Position numbers and translations under genes: made by a program. A DNA stretch of 64,000 nucleotides from Astrothelium macrocarpum (taxonomy: Eukaryota > Ascomycota > Dothideomycetes > Trypetheliales > Trypetheliaceae): NCBI GenBank assembly GCA_021030915.1, contig JAGEMR010000065.1, forward strand, positions 62,001 to 126,000, given 5' to 3'. Of the stretch, positions 56,245-64,000 are shown piece after piece. The notes under the pieces are model-generated. The model was not told where the DNA came from. It saw only the letters and a program-made list of their open reading frames with translations, and did no database searches. Positions within the stretch are counted from its first letter, which is position 1. Every line of letters begins with the position of its first letter.

Positions 56245-57130
56245 ATGGCGAACGACGAATACGATGTGAGGCACACCCTAGGCAGACACTGTTTCAAATG
56301 CTAACATGACTTTTGTTTCGTAGTTCCTCTTCAAAGGTATGATGCCCTGACCGCTGTTGACTTCATCATTCGGATGCTGAAGCTCCCTCTGCAGTTGTTC
56401 TGATTGGAGACTCGGGAGTCGGTAAATCCAATCTGCTCAGTCGTTTCACCAGGAACGAATTCAATCTCGACTCCAAGTCCACAATCGGCGTTGAATTCGC
56501 AACCCGTTCTATTCAAGTCGATTCGAAGACTATCAAGGCACAGATCTGGGATACTGCCGGTCAGGAACGGTATCGTGCCATCACTTCCGCCTACTACAGA
56601 GGTGCAGTTGGTGCACTGCTCGTCTACGACATCAGCAAGCAGAATACCTACGACAACGTCACACGATGGCTGAAGGAGCTAAGAGACCATGCTGACTCCA
56701 ACATTGTCATTATGCTGGTTGGAAACAAGAGTGATTTGCGGCACCTCAGAGCCGTGCCTACAGAAGATGCCAAGGCCTTCGCGAGTACGCAGGCCAGGAA
56801 AAACAAATGCTGAAGTCACCGGGGCTGATCAGTTTAATTAGGCGAGAATAATTTGTCCTTTATCGAGACGTCCGCTCTCGACGCCAGCAACGTGGAGCTG
56901 GCCTTTCAGAATATCCTGACGGGTACGTAGCCTCAGAAGGACCACGCTGTGATTGTGCACTTTCTGGAATATGAGTACTGATACTGTTTGTTTCTACAGA
57001 GATCTACCGAATCGTGTCTCAGAAAGCTCTTGACCAAGGCGAGAATCCACAGAACCCAATGGGACCACGAACTACCATTGAGATAAGCAAGCCCGCAGAT
57101 GAGGGTCCAAAGGGAGGGAAATGTTGCTAG
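56245..57130 (+). CDS. Rab11/Ypt31-type GTPase
   Basis: Small GTPase of the trans-Golgi and recycling endosome, driving secretory vesicle traffic. Five exons (56245-56265, 56324-56336, 56395-56784, 56842-56922, 57000-57130) join to 211 residues; exon 2 is a 13-base microexon encoding FLFK. The P-loop is GDSGVGKSNLLSRF. Switch I is around STIGVEFATRSI, switch II is WDTAGQERYRAIT, and the guanine-specificity motifs are GNKSDL and ETSAL. It ends GGKCC, the double-cysteine geranylgeranylation site. YYRGAVGALLVYDI and the IEISKPADEGPKGG tail match fungal Rab11 (Ypt3/Ypt31). Its exchange factor TRAPPII is represented in the window by Trs120. Confidence 0.96.
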
Positions 57131-57713
57131 AAAGTTCACGTGATACCAAGGTCGACTGTTACGGCTATATGAGGCTTGTAGGTTTGTATGATGGCTTTAT
57201 TTAGGTAAGGGGGTTACATTTCCTAGGTTGGCGTGGGGCATGAGCCTGACAGATTGTGTTTGCAGTATTGGCGTCCTGAGGGTCTTTTCGGACAGCCTTG
57301 TTAGACTCGTTGAAATTTAATTATTTATTCGGAATTGACCGGCATATGAAATGCGATAGAGATGAGACATGTTACCGTTCGAGGTAGCAGACCTATTAAT
57401 ATGTGGATTTCGGATGCACATGAAGCAAGTGATGAATTGAGAAAAGTCTGCAAATTAACAAATGTGGTCAATAACCATGGAAAATCCTCGATAGAATATA
57501 ACAAAAAGATAAAAAGGACTTTACGTCCAGAAGGTCTCCCCACGTTGATTCAAGCATTGAATTTGGTTGAGCCGTCGTCGAGTCCGCCAAGGTTTTGTCC
57601 AGATCTGGCTATTTTCCTGGTTCTCGTTCCCAACTTCACCCTGCTCTTACAGAGCTCCTCCATCAACCATCCATATCCTCTCTACTCTTTACTTCAGCTC
57701 TTGACATCTCGAC
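57131..57713. other. Intergenic between RAB11 and ATP2
   Basis: 583 bp; RAB11 3' UTR and ATP2 promoter, CT-rich from about 57,580 to the ATP2 start as expected for a highly expressed gene. No frame supported. Confidence 0.5.
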
Positions 57714-59693
57714 ATGCTCAAGAGGTATGCATTTCATATATCGAGAGTGCAATTGAGATAGGTTTCAAGCTACTGACCAACTCGATAGCGGAATCGCCCG
57801 GTCGCTACGAGCCTCTGCGCTTCGCAGGCCATCGCCTATATCTCCCCAACGCGCCATCAGACCCATCCAAAAGAGCTTTGCACCAGCTCTTCAGGCAAGA
57901 TTTGCCAGTACGCAGGATGGCAGGATCCATCAGGTCATTGGTCCTGTTGTGGACGGTATGCCGACGCTCCCGGCAAAGCTACCAGCCAAAGCTTTCGAGC
58001 TTTCGGAGCTTGGTAAACAACACGCTGAAGTACTTTCACTGACACCAATCACAGTAAAATTCGATACTGAGCAGCTTCCACCCATTCTTAATGCTCTTGA
58101 GACCGACAATGGCGGCAACAGACTTGTGCTGGAGGTTTCGGTATGGAATTTCTCGGGTTTGATGGAACGTGCACTGACGGAACGTAGCAACATATGGGTG
58201 AAAATGTTGTCCGATGCATTGCTATGGACGGTGAGCGCAGCCGCGTACAACGAGCGAAAATTCAAATACTAATGTTTTGATTGTCAAGGTACCGAGGGTC
58301 TTGTTCGTGGATCCAAGGCTACCGACACTGGCGCCCCCATTACCATTCCCGTCGGCCACGGTACTCTCGGTCGCATTATGAATGTCACTGGAGATCCAAT
58401 CGACGAGCGTGGCCCTATCAAGGCCACAAAGCGCTTACCTATCCATGCTGACCCTCCCGAATTCGTTGACCAATCGACGTCTGCCGATGTGCTTGTTACA
58501 GGTATCAAGGTCGTCGACCTTTTGGCTCCGTATGCTCGAGGTGGAAAGATCGGACTCTTTGGTGGTGCTGGTGTCGGAAAGACTGTGTTCATTCAGGAGC
58601 TCATTGTATGCGAAATCGTCCTCGTACCATCCATCTCGTAGATCACTGACTTGAATTAGAACAACATTGCCAAAGCACATGGTGGTTTCTCAGTGTTTAC
58701 TGGTGTCGGCGAGCGAACCCGTGAGGGTAACGACTTGTACCATGAAATGCAAGAAACGCGTGTCATTCAGCTTGACGGCGAGTCCAAGGTCGCACTGGTG
58801 TTCGGTCAAATGAACGAACCACCTGGAGCTCGGGCTCGTGTCGCTCTCACTGGTTTGACTGTTGCCGAATACTTCCGTGACGAAGAAGGACAAGACGGTG
58901 GGCAACATGGTCAATGTAGATGTGAAAATTTTGGCTGACATGTAGCAGTGCTACTCTTCATTGACAACATTTTCCGTTTCACTCAAGCTGGTTCCGAAGT
59001 GTCTGCCTTGCTTGGTCGTATCCCATCTGCTGTCGGTTACCAACCCACTCTTGCCGTCGATATGGGTGCTATGCAAGAACGTATCACCACCACCCAAAAG
59101 GGCTCGATTACGTCTGTGCAAGCCGTCTATGTCCCTGCCGATGACTTGACAGATCCTGCTCCCGCCACCACCTTTGCTCACTTGGACGCCACCACTGTAC
59201 TGTCGCGTGGTATCTCTGAGTTGGGCATCTACCCTGCCGTCGACCCTCTCGACTCAACTTCTCGTATGTTGGATCCCCGTATCGTTGGAGAAGACCACTA
59301 CAACACTGCCACTCGCGTCCAGCAGATGCTTCAAGAGTACAAATCACTGCAAGATATCATTGCCATTCTTGGTATGGATGAGTTGTCAGAAGCCGACAAA
59401 CTTACCGTCGAGCGTGCACGGAAGCTGCAACGTTTCCTGAGTCAGCCTTTTACTGTTGCTCAGGTCTTCACGGGTATCGAGGGCAAGCTTGTGGATTTGA
59501 AGGACACAATCAGGAGCTTCAAGAGCATCATGAGTGGAGAGTGCGATGACATGCCAGAAGGTATTGAATTCCGAGTACATTTTTGTTCTAAATATCTAAC
59601 CATTGCGTTTTAGGTGCTTTCTACATGGTTGGTGACATCGAGTCTGCACGCGCAAAAGGAGAGAAGATTCTTGCGGATCTTCAGAAATCATAG
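57714..59693 (+). CDS. atp2: Mitochondrial ATP synthase F1 subunit beta
   Basis: Catalytic subunit of the F1 ATP synthase in the mitochondrial matrix. Eight exons (57714-57724, 57789-57955, 58055-58140, 58188-58230, 58289-58605, 58660-58897, 58949-59560, 59614-59693) join to 517 residues; the first coding exon is only 11 bases and exon 4 is 43. The start MLKSGIARSLRASALRRPSP is an arginine/serine-rich import presequence, followed by FASTQDGRIHQVIGPVVD where the mature protein begins. The Walker A is GGAGVGKTVFIQEL, Walker B VLLFIDNIFRF, with the catalytic Glu in GERTREGNDL. The subunit signature is PAVDPLDSTS, and the DELSEADK loop is present. Splice phases close exactly. Confidence 0.97.
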
Positions 59694-60287
59694 ACGGGGA
59701 CAAGAAAAGTTTTGCCATTTCAGAAACTCAAGACCGCCCCAGTTCAGACAGCTGGTCGTCCTGTACAGTAGATAAAGACGACCAAAGTTTGGCAAGGGTA
59801 GAGCACCTGGAGCGGACCGGAAAGGCGACAATTCCCCTTGTAGTCGTAGATCTCAGTCTCATTTCCTTTGTTCAAATAGCCAGCTAGCTAAGTGAGTGGT
59901 TGTTGAGTTTGCAAAATTTCTAGCCGTGTATCGAGATGATTGGTGATGCGATACTACCTGATGAGTTTGAACTCGATCTAGAATGACGGGGTTGATCTTT
60001 CGTCGAATTTAGCGACAGGTAGAGCTGCAAATGTGCAAATCTTGTCTGGGTACCTGCAGTAATAGCTCGCGGGTTGAGTGGTCGGGAGCTGTCTGTACCA
60101 GCAAAACGCTACCGAGGTGGAGCCGCTCTGACATACGCTCGACTACCAAGAGAAGACAGCTCTCCGAACAACCACGCGAGCTCTACAGCCCAAACCCCCA
60201 CCTCACAAACACTCCCCCACTACTGATTCGGCATCCTACGTTGATCAATTAATTCTCAAGAAGCTTTAGCTTCAACCTTTCGTGGCG
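59694..60287. other. Intergenic between ATP2 and adenylate kinase
   Basis: 594 bp: ATP2 3' UTR, then adenylate kinase promoter with a C-rich stretch near 60,190-60,230. No gene. Confidence 0.5.
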
Positions 60288-60825
60288 ATGGCTCCAATAA
60301 CAGAGGAAGTGGCCCAGTCCCTTCTAGACACTGTCAATAGGCTGGAAGCGCGGTTACAACAGCTCGAGGCAAAGATAGATGGCAAACCAACTAGCAGCTC
60401 GTCTTCAGAATCAATGCGCATGATCATAATGGGTCCTCCTGGTTCCGGTGAGTTCCAATCGCAAGTTGTCGTCGCGACATCCTCGTGCTTTCGCATGCTC
60501 ACGGAAACCCCGTTACAGGCAAGGGAACACAGGCGCCACAAATAAAAGAGAAATATGGGTGCTGTCATCTCGTATGCTATCTATTCCTTCGATTCCGGGC
60601 TTCCGCGCTCACACAATTAGGCTACGGGAGACATGCTTCGCGCACAAGTCGCAAAGAAAACAGCCCTCGGGCGGGAAGCAAAGAAGATCATGGACGCCGG
60701 TGGTCTCGTTAACGACGAGATCATGATCAACATGATCCGCTCCGAGCTCGAGAGCAATCCCGAATGCAAGAACGGGTAGGCACAACCACATTCCCACCCA
60801 GCCTACCCACCTCCGCTTTCTTCCA

Positions 60826-60860
<35 letters not shown>

Positions 60861-61346
60861 CACCTTCTCTCCCCCACCCACAGCTTCATCCTCGACGGCT
60901 TCCCACGCACAGTGCCGCAAGCCGAGAAGCTCGACACCATGCTCTCGGCGCGGCAGCAGAAGCTGCAGCACGCCATCGAGCTGCAGATCGACGACCAGCT
61001 GCTGGTGTCGCGCATCACGGGCCGGCTGGTGCACCCGGCGTCGGGCCGCTCGTACCACCGCGTCTTCAACCCGCCGCAGACGCCCATGACCGACGACGTG
61101 ACGGGCGAGCCGCTGATCCAGCGGTCCGACGACAACGAGGCCACGCTGCGCAAGCGCCTCGCCACCTACCACGACCAGACCTCGCCCGTCGTCGGCTACT
61201 ACCAGCGCACGGGCATCTGGAAGCCCGTCGATGCGAGCCAGGAGCCCGGCCAGGTGTGGCAGAGCTTGGTGAAGTGCTTTGAGGGGAAGCAGGGCGTGAG
61301 TGGGAGTGGTGGGGGGCTGTTGAATAAGTTGGGATTGAAGAATTGA
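60288..61346 (+). CDS. adk1: Adenylate kinase (cytosolic/intermembrane Adk1, AK2-type)
   Basis: Interconverts ATP and AMP with two ADP. Exons 60288-60447, 60519-60571, 60621-60775 and 60884-61346 join to 276 residues. A coiled-coil N-terminal extension (SLLDTVNRLEARLQQLEAKI, about 10-30), typical of Pezizomycotina Adk1, precedes the P-loop MGPPGSGKGTQAP (about 48-60). The AMP-binding segment is ATGDMLRAQVAKKT, and DGFPRTVPQAEKL is the core signature. A long LID domain (TGRLVHPASGRSYHRVFNPP) lacks the zinc cysteines, as in eukaryotic AK2. The start MAPITEEVAQ has no presequence. Exon 4 is very GC-rich, switching from C- to G-ending codons near 61,250. Intron 3 holds a CA microsatellite. Confidence 0.95.
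60827..60857 (+). repeat. CA dinucleotide microsatellite
   Basis: Fifteen perfect CA units in intron 3 of the adenylate kinase gene, between the donor at 60776 and the acceptor at 60883. Its position 26 bases before the acceptor places it where the branch point and polypyrimidine region normally lie. Confidence 0.9.
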
Positions 61347-62789
61347 GGATGATTTCGTGTCAAATGGAGAGAGCGGATGGGTGGGATGATGTGAGATGGT
61401 GTGTAATTGTGTGTGTGCTGTTCTAAAAAGCGTGGATTGTTGCGTGGCTCTCTGTGGCATTAGGCTTCCGCGTGCATGTCATGGGAGTCGAGTCTGTAAT
61501 CTTCGGTTGAGAGATCTGGGCAGTATTTGATGTAGATGAGTGTCTGCATAGGCTAGGGCAACCCGATAGATCTATGCCTTGGCTGCCCAGCTTGTACTTC
61601 TGCAACAATTGATCTACCTGAGTTGTGGTTCTCCATGTACCGAACCCTTTTATTTCAGCCAATCATTGGACATGCTTGACTGCGGGAAGATTGGACCATA
61701 TACGCGATTGTTTTACGGTTTCATGCTCCGTCACGGTAATGGGATTTCAAATAAATATTATGGATAGCAATGAGCCACCTATTTCCACACTCATAAGCAT
61801 GCCTGGTAGATATTCCATTGTCCGGAAGCAACGGGATCGAATAGTCAGCCAATCAAACAACTTATGCTGTCCGGTTTAGTCTGAGCATTTGACACTTGTC
61901 GGCCGCCGTAGTGCAATTGCTTGACTCTTGCGACTTAACAAATGGCAATACTCCATCCTCATGCCTTAAGCCCTGTAGGTTAGGACTCTGAGGTACCTAC
62001 TTACTTCTGAAAGCAAAAAGGCCAAGGTTCATGACGTCGTCATTTGTCAAGTTTCTATACGAGCTCAAGTCTCTTATTGGTCCTCAGCCGGGAGATTATT
62101 CCTCAAACTATTGCACATCAAGCGTACTCATGCATCGCTACTGCTGGAATGGCGATCAAAGAGTTCTTACAAGCAAGACTCTCCCAAGATGAATTCGCAA
62201 GAACCACATGGTGCATAGGAATATCTTCACTACTTTTAAACTGTAAGATATCAGTCGTAACATGATCCAGGTAGGGATTATGTTTGGGCTGTCGTTTTTC
62301 TTTTTCCTAAAGCCGTTTCTGCATAAATCAAAAATCAACAGTGGGGAATTTCGTATCGACAGCTTTGGCATCTAATCCATGCTGCCTATACTCTGACCAA
62401 GACGGTTTAATCGCTTGTCAGCAACCCCTCTCCGGCTGCCATGATTGCCGGTCCGCTTTCGGGCTCATCATGCCCATCCAATTGAATTTAGATATTGTAC
62501 CCAAGCGTTTTGAAGATTATCGTACTTTGTACAGCATACGTCTCGGCCACGTATTGAAGCGATAAGTCCGGTGAGGATCAGAGGCTTACGAGCTAGGAAA
62601 AGGCGATACCAAGATAACCCCTACTTATAGTGCGTCCGGAAAAGCTTAAGTATTGGCATAGTCCTTTCCAACCGTGTCCTACGTAGAGTGATACAGATAA
62701 CTCCAGCGATAGTCTTGCATTTAATTTGCATTAAGTCGTTAGCAGCGTCTCCTATCGGACCTTGATGAATTTTCATCTCTTTAGTAGAG
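61347..62789. other. Intergenic before the double-cupin gene
   Basis: 1.44 kb without a supported frame, AT-rich in the right half. No repeat, tRNA or mobile-element ends recognised. Confidence 0.45.
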
Positions 62790-63666
62790 ATGGAAATCAT
62801 TCATGGTCGTGACCTTTCATTTGAACCCCTTGGAGGCAAGCTTCGTGGTGATGGTCTCACCTTTAAACAATTGGCAACAGGCAATGAGGGTACGCCAGAG
62901 AACTTCATTCTCGTTCTCGGCAAAACAAAGGATTTCTACTCCCCACGGCACCATCACAATTTCGACCAATTTCGCTATGCCGTCCAGGGCGACTTCAGTC
63001 TCTCATCGACCCTGACCCTCAGACAAGGTCAGATCTCCTATCACCCAGAAGGCGTGTGGTATGGTCCTCAAAATGATGGCCCCGAGGAGAGATTGCAACT
63101 CGTGCTGCAATGTGGTGGCGCAAGTGGCCAAGGCTTCCTCTCTTACACTCAGATCGCCGCTGCGAAAGCAGAGTTGAGCCATACGGGCTCCTTCGAAAAG
63201 GGCAAATACCATCGTAATTGATGGCTCGGATCCTCAAGACGCGTACGAGGCTATATGTACCCACGTACATGGCTGGAAGAAAATGGTTTACCCCAAGGGC
63301 CGATACCATGAACCCATCTGTATGGACCCTAACAGCTTCAGTTGGAGGTCTATCAGTAGCCAACAAGGGGCGCAGAATGCGTCTAAGAAGCTGTTAGGGG
63401 TGTTTTCTGAGAGGGAGACTCGAGCGGAAATGCTAAAGATCTCTGGTGAAGGGTCAGTGACTATTGGCGGCGGGGACGCGATTGAGTTGGCTTATGTGCT
63501 GGAGGGTTCTGGGTACGTTGGAGATCAAGAGCTTTTGAGAGAGACTACGATCAAACTTGGTCCTGAGACCAAGTGTAACATCAGAAGCAACTCTGGGATC
63601 GAACTGCTGCATTTCGTCATGCCTATGCTGTCGAATTCTCGTTCCATAAATGGTGTAAGCTATTGA
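62790..63666 (+). pseudogene. Double-cupin protein gene interrupted by a frameshift
   Basis: The first frame (62790-63221) encodes a cupin with the metal-type histidines RHHHNFDQFRYAVQGDFSL (about residues 53-71) and ends in FEKGKYHRN-stop. The +1 frame continues without a gap as DGSDPQDAYEAICTHVHGWK through a second cupin (AYVLEGSGYVGDQELL) to a stop at 63666. Similarity to one bicupin protein seems continuous, and the shift maps to the TT at 63218-63219. No intron of workable length fits. The family (small-molecule cupins of unknown role, common in plant-associated fungi) is recognised only by fold. It may be a true pseudogene or a one-base sequence error. Confidence 0.7.
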
Positions 63667-64000
63667 AGCACGACGGGCGATGGGTCTCGGGCAGACTAGC
63701 AGTCAAGGCTGGCCCATTGTTCTAATGCACAGGGCATATCTGTTTGGCGAGGAGTCTGAATGTCATATTCAATGAGTTTTACTTGGTGAGCACAGTATTA
63801 TTGTTAAAGGACATCTAAACCAATCGAGCGATCTCGTGCTCTTGCTCGAAATGGTCTACCTATGAATGGACAAAAATGTAACTCCCCTCCACATCTACAC
63901 AAGACCAAGCCGATATTATTCCGATGCTATACAATGGCGAAAAGGGGTTTCAGCAGACGAAAACACAATTCGAAGGTTATTAATATCAAAGCAAATACGC
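63667..64000. other. Right-edge flank
   Basis: 334 bp after the cupin gene, AT-rich, no frame supported. Confidence 0.4.

Noticed and set aside
60609..61460. 283-residue minus-strand frame over adenylate kinase, with VCVCVC repeats
   Set aside because: Crosses introns and the CA microsatellite of a gene clearly encoded on the plus strand.
63283..63666. Second cupin as an independent gene starting at 63283
   Set aside because: Open similarity-like sequence extends upstream of that ATG to the frameshift, so it is better read as the second half of one gene.
1..64000. tRNA genes, CRISPR arrays, intact transposons
   Set aside because: No B-box-like GGTTCGAATCC context with a cloverleaf, no regular spacer-repeat array and no transposase or reverse-transcriptase motifs were found by eye.

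Overview
The window is nuclear DNA from a filamentous ascomycete (Pezizomycotina). Genes carry short introns (about 45 to 110 nt, a few longer) with GTAAGT/GTATGT-type donors. The gene set is typical fungal housekeeping: actin, Fes1, Cse1, tuberin, Trs120, Mif2/CENP-C, Ctp1/Sae2, Rab11/Ypt31, Atp2 and an Adk1-type adenylate kinase. The protein flavour, plus a secreted CE5-CBM1 esterase, suggests a plant-associated fungus, perhaps of the Leotiomycetes; that placement is inference. I found no prokaryotic, viral or intact transposon sequence, no secondary-metabolite cluster and no CRISPR array.

Layout. 0-9 kb: 5' end of an unrecognised minus-strand gene, actin (minus), divergent FES1 (plus), an F-box-like hypothetical (minus) and CSE1 (minus). 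9-20 kb: TSC2/tuberin (plus, intronless) and TRS120 (minus). 20-26 kb: a 1,772-residue GHKL-ATPase protein (plus) ending in a metalloprotease-like motif. 26-34 kb: a gene-poor 1.8 kb stretch, a seven-zinc-knuckle Gis2/Byr3-type protein (minus), an F-box/WD protein (minus) and a divergent CtIP/Ctp1/Sae2 homologue (plus). 34-44 kb: an aldo-keto reductase, then two long intergenic stretches around a Myb regulator (minus), then tubulin cofactor B (plus). 45-52 kb: Mif2/CENP-C (minus) divergent from RNase H2A (plus), then a secreted CE5-CBM1 esterase (minus). 52-64 kb: a Chp1-like chromodomain protein (minus) with decayed repeats at its 3' flank, Rab11, mitochondrial ATP synthase beta, adenylate kinase and a frameshifted double-cupin gene.

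Functional themes are membrane traffic and growth control (Trs120 belongs to TRAPPII, the exchange factor for the Rab11/Ypt31 class also present; tuberin acts upstream of TOR), chromosome biology (CENP-C, chromodomain protein, CtIP, RNase H2A), cytoskeleton (actin, tubulin cofactor B) and energy metabolism (Atp2, adenylate kinase). Most neighbours are arranged as divergent pairs sharing a promoter region. There are no operons.

The observations most worth a second look are: (1) a recurring switch from C-rich to G-rich coding strand near the 3' end of six genes on both strands; (2) a GHKL ATPase whose C-terminus carries a metzincin-spaced HELAH motif; (3) a codon-aligned relic of the chromodomain gene's last exon within a cluster of degenerate repeats downstream of it; (4) a perfect G-quadruplex and CreA-like site cluster in the actin/FES1 promoter region; (5) introns at identical positions in two zinc knuckles of the CCHC protein. 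Splice junctions were placed by eye; frames were checked to close arithmetically for all multi-exon models.
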